Shown in pieces: positions 39,833 to 49,048 of a stretch of DNA of 64,000 nt. This DNA comes from Rhodanobacter ginsengisoli (lineage in GTDB: Bacteria > Pseudomonadota > Gammaproteobacteria > Xanthomonadales > Rhodanobacteraceae): the NCBI RefSeq assembly GCF_042657065.1, contig NZ_JBHSNF010000003.1, positions 248,001-312,000 on the forward strand. Direction: 5' to 3'. Positions within the stretch are counted from its first letter, which is position 1. The number at the start of each line of letters is the position of its first letter. The notes under the pieces are model-generated. The model worked only from the letters and a program-made list of their open reading frames with translations. It did no database searches and was not told where the DNA came from. A program made the position numbers and the translations under genes.

Positions 39833-40171
39833 CAGGTTGACCGTGGATCCCATTGCGAAGCGCGACCTTGGAACGGAGCCAAAAGAGGTCCCAGCGTTGC
39901 ATCCTGAACCCTAATGCACTTCAGGCCCTAAATCATATTGAATAATCCAAAACAGCTGGCGAGCGAGAGCATGGGCGCACATGTTAGTGGACGGCTGCCG
40001 CAGAGATGGGTTTTTGTCATTTACGTTGATACCGAGATTGAAAGGAGCACGCGGTTTGGTAGGGCCGGCGCTGACTCCCAGTGCGATACCGATCACCATA
40101 TTTCGCAGGCGTGCCATTGGAAAATATCCGACCAGGACATGCGCTATTAAAACCAACGCAGTTAACGAAAT
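39833..40171 (-). other. 339-bp gene-free stretch
   Basis: AT-richer spacer between the GT2 stop and the first GT-C-like start, both on the minus strand. A minus-strand frame of 81 codons (39911-40156) has no recognisable similarity and no ribosome site. It may hold the promoter and leader of the GT-C-like gene. Confidence 0.4.
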
Positions 40172-41251
40172 TTATCTGTAGCGAATCCAGGTGAAAAACA
40201 ACACGGAGCAGAACTTGATGGCGTAAGACAGATCGTTGCCCTTCTTGCTTTTTCCGGAATGTCTCTGCTTGAAATGTATCGGTACCTCCCGAAAGCGAGC
40301 CCCTGTCTTGGCAGACAACATCAAAAACTCGGATGCCTGAAATTGATCCTCATGCAAATTCAAAAGCTTCAATGAAGATACCTTTATCGCCTTGAAACCG
40401 CTGGAAATATCCGTTATTTGTTGTCCGCTAAGTAAATTGAATAAAGCCGTGAAGAATTTGACTCCCCAGTGACGCCAAACAACCGTGATATCGTGTTTTC
40501 CTAGTATCCTCGATCCAATCACCATATCCGCTTCGTCTTTCATCAAGGGCTCTACCAAGGAGGGAATTTCTTCCGGGTTGTTCTGGCCGTCGGCATCGAT
40601 CGTCACTACATACTGATACCCCAAATTGATTGCCAGTTCGTAGCCAGCGCGCAACGCGGAGCCCTGGCCCCGATTCGTCATTTGTCGAAAATATACGCAA
40701 GGCGATGCAACAACAATATCACGGGTGTTATCGCTGCTGCCGTCATCTACAAGCAGAACGGTCAGCGATTTCCCAAAATCGATAAGGCTGCTGAATCGAT
40801 CAATCAAATGAGAGAGGTTTTCAGCCTCGTTGTACGAAGGGACAATGCACAATACCTGCCGTTGATCCTTTTGAGGAATCTTTTTATATTCGTCAGAAGT
40901 GTAAAAATTCGTCAAGGAAAACTCTCTGTTCAATAAATCCAGCTTGCGCTTGTTTACTTCGCTCTTGTCCAACAGCTGCAAAATAAGCATGAACAAAATG
41001 CCGATGGCGAGGATCATGGACAGAATGATGCCGCCGTTCTGGGCGGGAGAAAGTCCGAAAAGTCTGGCCGTCGATCGAATAACTACATGTAAGGCGCTGA
41101 TCACGATCAGCAATACGCCGGCGACGAACAGATACTTATCTTGTACTCGCGCTGTCGTGAAGTCACGCAGGCGCTTGCCTGAGAAAAACATCAGCAACAG
41201 TCCGACGACTACACTGAAGGGACGAAAGGAATTGAAGAATAATTCATACAT
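40172..41251 (-). CDS. GT2 polyprenyl-phosphate glycosyltransferase with N-terminal DUF2304 domain
   Basis: 359 residues. Residues 1-110 hold three hydrophobic segments of the DUF2304 type (FFNSFRPFSVVVGLLLMFF, VAGVLLIVISAL, ILSMILAIGILFMLILQLL). From about 130 is a GT2 domain like dolichol-phosphate mannosyltransferase: LCIVPSYNEAENL, VLLVDDGSSDNTR, TNRGQGSALRAGYEL and the DXD region TIDADGQNNPEEIP. It should load a sugar onto undecaprenyl phosphate at the cytoplasmic face. The ATG at 41251 has AAGGA 10 nt upstream and sits 23 bp after the epimerase gene, so the two form an operon. Markedly low GC. Confidence 0.87.
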   Translation of the reverse strand: MYELFFNSFRPFSVVVGLLLMFFSGKRLRDFTTARVQDKYLFVAGVLLIVISALHVVIRSTARLFGLSPAQNGGIILSMILAIGILFMLILQLLDKSEVNKRKLDLLNREFSLTNFYTSDEYKKIPQKDQRQVLCIVPSYNEAENLSHLIDRFSSLIDFGKSLTVLLVDDGSSDNTRDIVVASPCVYFRQMTNRGQGSALRAGYELAINLGYQYVVTIDADGQNNPEEIPSLVEPLMKDEADMVIGSRILGKHDITVVWRHWGVKFFTALFNLLSGQQITDISSGFKAIKVSSLKLLNLHEDQFQASEFLMLSAKTGARFREVPIHFKQRHSGKSKKGNDLSYAIKFCSVLFFTWIRYR

Positions 41252-41274
41252 TTGAGCTGTTTCCTTCCACGTTG

Positions 41275-42216
41275 CTACAATACGTGTTCTTTGTACCATT
41301 TTATGGTCTTTTCCAATCCATCCGGAAGCGACGTTTCAGGCTTGAACCCGAGTTTTTCCTGAGCCTTGTCATAAATTGCAAAGTTTTTATCCACCTCGCC
41401 AACTCTCACAGGTTCATACTTGATCGGTATGACCTTGTTCGGAAAATGACGATAAATGGCGTCGGCCAGCTGCGAAATGCTAGTACCTTGTCCCGTTGCC
41501 AGGTGGAAAATATCGAAATTTTCCGTATCCTTGTTCAATGACAAAATAATTCCATTACATAGATCTTCCACATAAATGTAATCGCGCACGGAAGTTCCGT
41601 CGCCATATATTGTAATAAACCGACCTTCGTGAATTTCCTTGATGTATCGCGTAATCACACCTTGTTTGTGCGCGCTGTACTTTCCGTATACGTTAGCAAA
41701 TCGACAGCACACTGTCTTCATGCCATACGATGCTGCATATGCGCTGCAATACCCTTCTCCTGTCAGCTTGCTCGCGCCGTATGGGGATATTGGTTGCGGT
41801 ACTGATTTCTCATTGACGGGAGGTGTGGCATTACCCATCAATGCGCCTCCTGTTGAGGCAAATACGAATTTCCTGACATTTGAAAGTCGTGCGGCTTCAA
41901 GGACATTCAATGTCCCCTGTGCGTTCACGCGGAAATTGTCTATCGGAGTTTGGACTGAGTCGACTACATTACCAAAGGCTGCCAGGTGAATAACCGCATC
42001 CACATTTGTGAAACACGGAAGGATTTCATCCAATTGACGGATGTCTCTCCGGTGAAATTGGACATCAACGCCATCCAGATATGAATTACGGCCTACCGAC
42101 AAATTGTCCACGACGACTATTTCTTTGCCGTGATCACGCAACTGACGAATTAGGTTTGCGCCAATGAAGCCAGCACCGCCAGTTACCAGAATCCGGTGAT
42201 AATTGTAGTAGTTCAT
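41275..42216 (-). CDS. NAD-dependent nucleotide-sugar epimerase
   Basis: 313 residues of the extended short-chain dehydrogenase family: ILVTGGAGFIGANLI at the N-terminus, VIHLAAFGNVVDSVQ, FASTGGALMG and SPYGASKLTGE with Tyr146 and Lys150, then RFANVYGKYSAHKQG and YGDGTSVRDYIYVEDL. The pattern fits UDP-glucose or UDP-GlcNAc 4-epimerases of O-antigen loci; which one is not decidable. It would supply the sugar for the downstream GT2. Start at MNYYNYHR lacks a good ribosome site. Low GC suggests transfer. Confidence 0.87.
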   Translation of the reverse strand: MNYYNYHRILVTGGAGFIGANLIRQLRDHGKEIVVVDNLSVGRNSYLDGVDVQFHRRDIRQLDEILPCFTNVDAVIHLAAFGNVVDSVQTPIDNFRVNAQGTLNVLEAARLSNVRKFVFASTGGALMGNATPPVNEKSVPQPISPYGASKLTGEGYCSAYAASYGMKTVCCRFANVYGKYSAHKQGVITRYIKEIHEGRFITIYGDGTSVRDYIYVEDLCNGIILSLNKDTENFDIFHLATGQGTSISQLADAIYRHFPNKVIPIKYEPVRVGEVDKNFAIYDKAQEKLGFKPETSLPDGLEKTIKWYKEHVL

Positions 42217-42626
42217 TGTTTTTCGGTCTATTTTTGGAATCAAAGGCGATTGCGTGACCCCGGTTCGATCGAAACCGCTCGCGAAAAGATATCCCGAGTC
42301 ACTTCGTTCACAATTTCCTAATTGCGATCCTTGATCTTTCAATGACAATTATTTGAAGTCATGCGGTTCATTGCGAGAAAAACCAGCACCCCCAAGCTGG
42401 GACGTTATCGATACAACCTTATCCAAAGCCAACTTGAAGCGCAAGGAACGATGGCTGTCGGGACGGTGCGGAACCAGCTGTTGCAAGGTGAGCGTCCACC
42501 ACCTGCTAGGATGGCGTGACACGACTTTGGTGCGAAATGAGCGTTCACCCTGCGCTTGCGAAGGCCAAATATTCCTGTTCAGGCTGGAATAGACATGGCG
42601 TTGACTGTGGATGATAGATATCTACC
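42217..42626. other. 410-bp gene-free stretch between divergent genes
   Basis: It must contain the promoters of the epimerase (minus) and flippase-like (plus) genes, but no hexamer pair is convincing. A 17-bp near-palindrome lies at 42261-42277. A plus-strand frame of 79 codons (42353-42592) has no recognisable similarity. Otherwise I see nothing. Confidence 0.4.
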
Positions 42627-43493
42627 ATGAACAAGCTTTTACGGAATTCATTGCGCCTGTTGGTCCTTTTGGCTACAGCGGGAGTCTTCAGTTACTACTT
42701 GAAGAATCATCCCGATCTGCTCAAGCAACTCGTGCGTACTCCGCCACATGTGGTGGCGGTGCTCGTGTTGCTGTACCTAGCTTGGTTTGGTGCAATGGCG
42801 TTAACTGTTCAAGCTACCCTGCGTATCTGTAACTGCACCCTTGGCGTGGGAGAAAATCTATTGCTCAACACGTACTCTACGCTGGTCAACTTCTTCGTGC
42901 CCGGGCAGGGTGGTGTGGCCGTGCGAGGGTTATATCTGAAACGTCGTTACCAGCTGGGCATGCGCCACTTCATTCTGGCGACGTTGATTTACTACATGAG
43001 TTACGCCATTGGCAGCGCGTTCATGCTGCTTGTCTCTAGTCGGCCATGGTGGCAGACCACGCTCGGCGTGACACTTGTTGTGATGGGAAGCATATCGATA
43101 ATGTATTTGTACGAGCGGCGGTCAGGGGCGAGAACAGACGCACTTGACATGCGATTTGCGAACTTTGGTTTTCTTTTTGTCGCGACCATGATACTGCTGA
43201 TTGCGCAAGCGAGTATCTATGCCTACGAGTTACGTTCGATCAACCCCGGTGTAACTTTGCAGCAGGCGGTGACCTATACCGGCGCTGCCAATTTTTCAGT
43301 GTTTGTGGCTTTGACACCCGGGGCCATCGGTATTCGTGAGTCCTTTCTGTTCTTCAGCCAGAAACTGCATCATGTCGATACATCCACGATCATGGCGGCA
43401 AACGTTTTGGATCGCAGTATATTTCTTGTTTTCCTGGGGCTCCTGTTTATTTTTAGTCAGGGAGCTCATATCAAGAAAAGCCTCGATTTGTAG
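42627..43493 (+). CDS. UPF0104 / LPG-synthase-type membrane protein, flippase-like
   Basis: 288 residues with about seven membrane helices. Signatures of the family of the MprF flippase domain and AglD/YbhN are visible: STLVNFFVPGQGGVAVRGLYLKR cut into NFFVPGQGG and VRGLYLKRR, and near the C-terminus LTPGAIGIRESFL. Such proteins move lipid-linked molecules across the inner membrane, and next to a polyprenyl-phosphate GT2 the likely cargo is undecaprenyl-phosphate sugar. It is the only plus-strand gene in a minus-strand block and ends 1 bp from the convergent methyltransferase. Confidence 0.8.
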   Translation: MNKLLRNSLRLLVLLATAGVFSYYLKNHPDLLKQLVRTPPHVVAVLVLLYLAWFGAMALTVQATLRICNCTLGVGENLLLNTYSTLVNFFVPGQGGVAVRGLYLKRRYQLGMRHFILATLIYYMSYAIGSAFMLLVSSRPWWQTTLGVTLVVMGSISIMYLYERRSGARTDALDMRFANFGFLFVATMILLIAQASIYAYELRSINPGVTLQQAVTYTGAANFSVFVALTPGAIGIRESFLFFSQKLHHVDTSTIMAANVLDRSIFLVFLGLLFIFSQGAHIKKSLDL

Positions 43494-43494
43494 C

Positions 43495-44118
43495 TTACTG
43501 TTCGTCAGGGTGGGGAAGCTTCCTGAGGACAACCAGCTGGTTGCCGCCGAACTGAAATTTCTGGTACCGCTCAATTTTGAAGCCGAATTCAATACAGGCG
43601 TGCATAAAAAGCTTTTTGTTGAAAATTGTGACGTGATCGTCAATTACGTCTTTACGTACTAGTCCGATAAATGCAAGCGCCCGGAGGATGACGTGATTCC
43701 CATAGGGCGTCGGTGTTGTAATGATGACAAGCCCGTCGTCGATCAATATCCTTCTCAGATTCAAGAATATCGCCTTGAGATTCCAGAGGTGCTCTATTAC
43801 CGCCAGCGCCAACACGCAGTCGTACTTTTCTTCCAGGGGCCAGGTGATCGTGTCGAGATCGAATGAATAAAAGGAATGGTCTGGATACCTGGTCCGAAGT
43901 TCGGAGATGCTGCTTTCCAGGGCCTCGACTCCGGTGTAAGACGAGATCGCTTTACGCACTTCACTGGAATCTAGGATGGTGGCCGCTCCACAGCCGAGTT
44001 CGAGCATGTCGCCCTTGAGGAATGGGACAACCCTGTTCGTGCGCGCCGATGCGAGCCATTTGGTGAGGGGTGCTGCGTCATTTAACCCGACATAAGGGGT
44101 TTCGTTTATTTCTTTCAT
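43495..44118 (-). CDS. SAM-dependent methyltransferase
   Basis: 207 residues. SAM-binding motif MLELGCGAATIL at about residue 38, then YTGVEALESSI, YDCVLALAVIEHLWN and VIITTPTPYGNHV, the usual class I order. Resembles methyltransferases of the ubiquinone/polysaccharide type that act in glycan clusters. Substrate unknown. A gap of 124 bp separates it from the SQD1-like gene upstream. Confidence 0.85.
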   Translation of the reverse strand: MKEINETPYVGLNDAAPLTKWLASARTNRVVPFLKGDMLELGCGAATILDSSEVRKAISSYTGVEALESSISELRTRYPDHSFYSFDLDTITWPLEEKYDCVLALAVIEHLWNLKAIFLNLRRILIDDGLVIITTPTPYGNHVILRALAFIGLVRKDVIDDHVTIFNKKLFMHACIEFGFKIERYQKFQFGGNQLVVLRKLPHPDEQ

Positions 44119-44242
44119 GGATGTCCGGCCCGAAGATGCATTGCCTGAGATTGACGAAAACGCTTCGAGGTCCGCGCTGAGCGTCTGACATGTGCGCGAG
44201 GCTTCGAAGGGTTTACGATTTGCTGTTGGCCCATGACGTCGA

Positions 44243-45427
44243 TCAGGTCTTGCTGGTGGCGACGTCCCGGTTCCACAGCGATACGCACGGGATCCTGCTG
44301 CGGTCGCAGCGGTAGGCGTACTTCTTGGCGATTTCCGTGACTTCCTCCATCAGGCCCTCGCTTAGCGTGATCGGGTCCAGGCCCAAGTGCAGGAAGCGGT
44401 CGTTGGCCACGTGCAGCTCGTTCTCGTCGGCCTCGTTGCGCGGGTTGGGCAGGTTATCGATCTTGGCGCCGGTGCGGTCGGCGATCATCTTGGCGAGGTC
44501 GCGCACGCGGTGGGTTTCAGTCATCTGGTTGAAGATGTGCACGCGGTCCCCCTTTTTGGGCGGATTCTCCAGCGCGATCTGGATGCACTTGACCGTATCT
44601 TGGATGTGGATGAAAGCGCGGGTCTGGCCACCCGTTCCATGCACGGTCAGCGGGTAGTCGACCGATGCCTGCATCAGGAAACGGTTGAGGACGGTGCCGT
44701 AGTCGCCATCGTAGTCGAAGCGATTGATCAGGCGCTCGTCCATGCGGGTCTCGACGGTCTGGGTGCCCCAGACGATGCCCTGGTGCAGGTCGGTGATGCG
44801 AACCTTGTCGTTCTTGTTGTAGAAGTGGAACAACAGCTGATCCTGCGTCTTGGTCATGTGATAGATGCTGCCAGGGTTGGTGGGATAGAGAATTTCGCTC
44901 TCTACCAATTCGCCACCCTCGACTTCGATCTTCACCTTGAGGTAGCCCTCGGGAATCTTCATTCCTGCAGTGCCGTAGCCGTATACACCCATGGTGCCCA
45001 AATGGGCGATGTGGATGTCCAGTCCGCTTTCCACAACTGCGGCCAGCAGGTTGTTGGTGGCGCCGATGTTGTTGTTGACGGTGTAACGCTTGTGCCTGCT
45101 CGACTTCATCGAGTAAGGGGCTGCGCGCTGCTCGGCAAAGTGAACGACGGCGTCGGGTTTCCACGTGCGAATCACGTCCAGCAGGCGGTGGTAGTTCACG
45201 GCCACGTCGAAGTTATGGAATTCGATGTCCTTGCCGGATACCTCTTTCCACGTGCGCAAGCGCTCGCCCATCGGGCGGATTGGTGTGAGTGACTCGCACT
45301 CCAGCTCGATGTCGATATTGCGCCGCGACAGGTTGTCGACGATCAGTACGTCATGGCCCTGGGCCGAGAGATGCAGTGCCGTCGGCCATCCGCAGAAGCC
45401 ATCACCGCCAAGAACCATCACTTTCAT
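44243..45427 (-). CDS. sqdB: UDP-sulfoquinovose synthase homologue (SQD1/SqdB family)
   Basis: 394 residues, the SQD1 length. SQD1 makes UDP-sulfoquinovose from UDP-glucose and sulfite. Family-specific motifs are present rather than generic epimerase ones: VLGGDGFCGWPTALHLS, VVHFAEQRAAPYSM, HLGTMGVYGYG with Thr145, IYHMTK with Tyr189 and Lys193, NRFDYDGDYGTVLNRF and LTVHGTGGQTRAFIHIQDT. Thr145 corresponds in number to the catalytic Thr of the plant enzyme as I recall it. AAGGAG lies 8 nt before the ATG. Codon use is closer to the host than that of its low-GC neighbours. A related activity on another UDP-sugar cannot be excluded. Confidence 0.82.
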   Translation of the reverse strand: MKVMVLGGDGFCGWPTALHLSAQGHDVLIVDNLSRRNIDIELECESLTPIRPMGERLRTWKEVSGKDIEFHNFDVAVNYHRLLDVIRTWKPDAVVHFAEQRAAPYSMKSSRHKRYTVNNNIGATNNLLAAVVESGLDIHIAHLGTMGVYGYGTAGMKIPEGYLKVKIEVEGGELVESEILYPTNPGSIYHMTKTQDQLLFHFYNKNDKVRITDLHQGIVWGTQTVETRMDERLINRFDYDGDYGTVLNRFLMQASVDYPLTVHGTGGQTRAFIHIQDTVKCIQIALENPPKKGDRVHIFNQMTETHRVRDLAKMIADRTGAKIDNLPNPRNEADENELHVANDRFLHLGLDPITLSEGLMEEVTEIAKKYAYRCDRSRIPCVSLWNRDVATSKT

Positions 45428-45861
45428 CGTGCTTCTCCTTCAGTTCGATCGGGGCGCTTCGGCCCGTTCTGTTTTCGTGCTTGGAATCTCGTTGTTGTTG
45501 CCGGTTGGATTCGCCGCCAGTGCGGCCGGTGCGTCCATGCAATTCTGGTCTCCCGGTTGGGCGCGTTTTAGATGGCGGGTTAAGGGTCGAACTGCAGGCC
45601 GCATTCCCTGGACGCTTCATGCTCCCCCACCAGCGTCCCGCATGTTCTCCCTCGCCGAATCCGGTGGCCTATGTGCGAGGGGGCATGATCAAGATAAGTT
45701 GACGGTTGAGTCTCCTTCAATGGCAGCCCGCTTCAGGCGGCTTACATAGTGAGGCCACCGGTCGCTACAGACGATGATGCCCTTTTGGGGCGCGCTATGC
45801 GAGCGCGCGTCGCGAGATATCACGGCGGTCCGGTGGAAGCTTCCCCCTCTGACACGCCGGC
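45428..45861. other. 434-bp gene-free stretch
   Basis: No supported gene. A hairpin with 7-bp arms (45790-45796 and 45802-45808) lies near the end of the acyltransferase gene. Short open frames here run through from the antisense of the SQD1-like gene and show no family similarity. The sqdB promoter probably lies in the part nearest 45428. Confidence 0.4.
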
Positions 45862-46932
45862 TTAACCAGCCGCCTCAGCCGATTCGGCTAGCCCGCGACC
45901 TTTCGCAGGCCGCTCTCCAAAAGATGGCAGCTTCTTCCTGAGGCCCATTGCCGGTTTTTCGATCAGGCGCCATGACAAGTAGGCGATGGGAAAGACAATC
46001 ACAGTCGAAAGAAGGATGTTCATATAAGCACTTTGGCCTGGTCTCCATACCAATTGCTGAATTGGCCAAGCATAGATATAAACGCCATATGAAATATCCC
46101 CCAGCCGATCCATGTCGAAGTGAGGTAGTCGGTAAGTGAAGATAAACAACAGATAAGTAAGGCAGATCGGGTACACATACTCGAAGTGCCCGAATTCCAC
46201 CGCGGCAAAGGGGCCAATCGAGGCGGCGATTGCGAGAGCCCAATTCAGTGGCAGCGCCGTTCTGTTGATCCATGCCAGCGAGCCAAGCAGGAAGAACGTC
46301 AGCGGACTTGCAAAACTACTCGACTGCTCAAACAGCGGCAGCGAGCCCGAGCTGAAATGCGTGACGGCCAGCAATATAACCAGTGCAGCACTGGCTCTGA
46401 TGCGTGTGTCGAGTACACCAAAAAATCCCAGAAGTACCACGAGCAGGTAGCATCGAAGTTCAACCGGCAGAGTCCACGATGAACCGTTAGTAGCCCCGGC
46501 AAAGTGGTTGTGCGAAAAGACATAAGGCAAGTTGTACTTCCACTCCCACAGCGTGGCATTCCACATATTGGCCCAAGGGTTGGAATGGAAGTATTGTTCG
46601 AGGGATACGCTGGTGCACAGGGGGCCGATTAACAGTATGGCAACCAGAGAATAGACGATGACCGCCGGGTATAGCCTCAGTGCGCGGGAGGCGACGAATG
46701 CGGTAGCCCCTCTTTTTGTAAATGAGGCGGTGACCAGATAGCCGCTAATTGCGAAGAACCCGCTGACTGCGATACTACCTATCCATGCGTAAGGTAGCAG
46801 GAGTCTCGAGATGGGATCAGACCCATTTGCCGAAATTGGGAACGAGTGACCGATAAGTACTGACCACGCCAGAATGAATCGCAGAAAAGTGAAATTATTG
46901 TCTCGACGCTTTTCAAAATCTGACAGCATCAT
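45862..46932 (-). CDS. Acyltransferase 3 family membrane protein (OafA-like)
   Basis: 356 residues with about ten membrane helices. The family motifs are FLRFILAWSVLIGHSFP with the conserved His29, FFAISGYLVTASF, ASRALRLYPAVIVY (the R-x-x-R-like motif) and SSWTLPVELRCYLL. It O-acetylates or otherwise acylates O-antigen sugars in the periplasm using a cytoplasmic acyl donor. Start: two adjacent ATGs with GAGGAG 5 nt before the first (46932). Lies 82 bp downstream of the second GT-C-like gene and is likely in its operon. Confidence 0.88.
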   Translation of the reverse strand: MMLSDFEKRRDNNFTFLRFILAWSVLIGHSFPISANGSDPISRLLLPYAWIGSIAVSGFFAISGYLVTASFTKRGATAFVASRALRLYPAVIVYSLVAILLIGPLCTSVSLEQYFHSNPWANMWNATLWEWKYNLPYVFSHNHFAGATNGSSWTLPVELRCYLLVVLLGFFGVLDTRIRASAALVILLAVTHFSSGSLPLFEQSSSFASPLTFFLLGSLAWINRTALPLNWALAIAASIGPFAAVEFGHFEYVYPICLTYLLFIFTYRLPHFDMDRLGDISYGVYIYAWPIQQLVWRPGQSAYMNILLSTVIVFPIAYLSWRLIEKPAMGLRKKLPSFGERPAKGRGLAESAEAAG

Positions 46933-47014
46933 GAGCGCTCCTCGCTCGAGAACATCTCTTCGATTGTATGGCGACAATTGATAGCCACTTGCCTGGGGAG
47001 ATGTGGGGCGGTCC

Positions 47015-49048
47015 TCATGAGTCTCGGCTCAGCTCGCGCATTCTTCGTATCGTTGCGTTTAGCGCAGCAAACGAGAGCACTACGGCTACGCACACCAGCA
47101 CATACGCCGGCGAAAGATATGGGGTGATCATGCCCGGAAAGGCGGAAATATCGACTATCCCGAGTAGCAGCAATCTCGATACAAGCAGGGCCCAGACGGC
47201 AGTGGCCAGCACACTTATAGTCTCAAGCCGGCGCTTGAAGAGTGCTACGCCAGCGACGATCAGCATCGCCAGCAGGCCGGCGGCGGCTAGCCACGGCATG
47301 ACGATGGAGAAGGCCCCGCCGAAGAAACGTCTTACCGCTGTCGCGGCCCTGATCTGGATATCCGGGCCGAGGGCTCCGGCGGAGTGCTCCGAGACCACAT
47401 CGATGTTCAGGGTGGCCGCGCCAAGGGGGTATTGGACGTGTTGGCCAACCAATTGTCCAAGGTTCAGCGGTATGGAAGCGCCACGCTCGCCAACGAAGTT
47501 GAGGTTGCAGGGGGTGCTGCACACTATATTGAAGTCGAAGCGTTCCTGCGACGCGCCGGGGTCCTTGAATGCGGCCACCAGATCGGGGCTGGTGACGCGT
47601 GCAATGGGGATGATCCACGTATCGCCGTCGGTTTGCTCGATTTGGCCCGAGACCCAGTTGCCAGTTGGCGATCGGTACCAGCCTGCAACATGATAGTTGT
47701 GTTCAGGAGTATCTGCTTCTGAATGTTGCGCCGTTATAACCGGATTTCCAAGAAACGCGCGGTCGGCTTCAATATCCCTCGGGTTTCCGGAGCTCCGTCC
47801 CGGATCGAGGCTAGGTAGTTGTGCGTCAGTGATTTGCCGAGCTCCCGACAGCAGGCTGGCGGGAAGCTTCCGCCACTGGTCGGCAGAAATATGAGGCAGC
47901 AGTGCAATAGGAGAGGTCGAACACGTCAGTCGATGATTGCCGCAGGCCCGGATCACTTCGGCGGTCAGTTTCCGATAGAAGGCTGCCGCCTTGACCGGCG
48001 ACGCGTAATAGCCCCTGGTGAAAACCGCATCGCGAAGTGCCCACATGAACCAGCCCCCCGCAATGTCGCCGCAAGTCGCTGGATAAAAGGAGCAGCCGAA
48101 TTGCCAAGGTGTCTTTCCGCCAGCCGGATCAAAATAGTCCTTGAGGCTGCGAAAGCTCGGGCTCACGGCGTAAATCGCGAAGCGCGCCTGCCGCGAAACA
48201 GGCAGATATGGGATGCGTGGCCCGGCATCCACCGATTGCAGCGCTGCGAGCGTCTCCTTGAACGGCGCGCTATTGGTTTCCACACCTGTGGCTCTGCCGT
48301 AGGCAATCCAGTTGAGGCCGGAGAAGGCGCCCTGGGTCGCCACGAAGGCAAGCATCATCGCAAGCAACGGCAACAACGCATCGCGGGCAAGCGAATGCCT
48401 GCGCCAGGCGACCCATGCGCCATAGAGCACGATGATCGTGACGCCCGGAGCGATCCACACGCCTTCCTCGCGCGTCAGTGCGAGCCAGCCGGTGAACAGG
48501 CCCGATAGCAAGGCCCACTTGAGCCGTGTTTTTGGGGGTAATTCGGCGAACAGTGCGTAGCACAGTGTTCCCAGCACCAGCAGGGTTTCACCAGGGTAGA
48601 TGGCGTCCCGCATGATGCGTTCGAGGTAGGGTGCCGGCGCCCAAAGCGTGAAGATGAACCCGCAGAGCGCGAGGTTGGGCATGCTCGCGAGTCGAGCGAA
48701 AACCCAGAAGAAGAGGGCGATGGCGGCGCACTGGAAGGCAGCATGGGACAAGCCAACGGGCAGCCCCAGCCAAGAATTGATGGCCAGGAAAAGTGGATAG
48801 CCCGGTCCCTTCATCAAGGTGAACTGACTGTAGATTCCAAGCCACTTTCCAGCGGCGAGCTGCTTGCCCAAGGCCATGAAGAGGGCATCATCACTTGAAA
48901 AATCGGCATGAATGACGATCGGAGTGTGGATCGAAAAGATAAGGAAAGCGATCGCAGTTATCGCGGCAAGGATTCTACGCACGAGAGTCGGTGAGACACG
49001 CCTCCAGTGCTTTGCATGCGCAGCCAGCGAATCGGGATGCGTCCTCAT
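47015..49048 (-). CDS. Polytopic GT-C-like membrane protein, copy 2
   Basis: 677 residues, alignable with copy 1 (37673-39832) over its whole length; identical long motifs include KGPGYPLFLA, LPVSRQARFAIYAVSPSFR cut at both ends by conservative changes, and GDIAGGWFMWALRD. The acidic pair in SSDDALFMALG is kept. The C-terminal tail is shorter by about 40 residues. It starts in a 4-nt overlap with the methyltransferase of the GT2-GtrA set, which makes it the candidate periplasmic transferase of a GtrABC-like system. Function inferred from topology and context. Confidence 0.77.
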   Translation of the reverse strand: MRTHPDSLAAHAKHWRRVSPTLVRRILAAITAIAFLIFSIHTPIVIHADFSSDDALFMALGKQLAAGKWLGIYSQFTLMKGPGYPLFLAINSWLGLPVGLSHAAFQCAAIALFFWVFARLASMPNLALCGFIFTLWAPAPYLERIMRDAIYPGETLLVLGTLCYALFAELPPKTRLKWALLSGLFTGWLALTREEGVWIAPGVTIIVLYGAWVAWRRHSLARDALLPLLAMMLAFVATQGAFSGLNWIAYGRATGVETNSAPFKETLAALQSVDAGPRIPYLPVSRQARFAIYAVSPSFRSLKDYFDPAGGKTPWQFGCSFYPATCGDIAGGWFMWALRDAVFTRGYYASPVKAAAFYRKLTAEVIRACGNHRLTCSTSPIALLPHISADQWRKLPASLLSGARQITDAQLPSLDPGRSSGNPRDIEADRAFLGNPVITAQHSEADTPEHNYHVAGWYRSPTGNWVSGQIEQTDGDTWIIPIARVTSPDLVAAFKDPGASQERFDFNIVCSTPCNLNFVGERGASIPLNLGQLVGQHVQYPLGAATLNIDVVSEHSAGALGPDIQIRAATAVRRFFGGAFSIVMPWLAAAGLLAMLIVAGVALFKRRLETISVLATAVWALLVSRLLLLGIVDISAFPGMITPYLSPAYVLVCVAVVLSFAALNATIRRMRELSRDS

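Noticed and set aside
39911..40156. 81-codon minus-strand frame between the GT2 and GT-C-like genes
   Set aside because: Starts hydrophobic but has no ribosome site, no known similarity and no clear helix pattern.
42261..42277. T-arm-like near-palindrome resembling part of a tRNA
   Set aside because: No acceptor, anticodon or D-arm can be drawn around it; it is an isolated small palindrome.
42353..42592. 79-codon plus-strand frame before the flippase-like gene
   Set aside because: No ribosome site or similarity; Cys/Trp-rich composition is unlike its neighbours.
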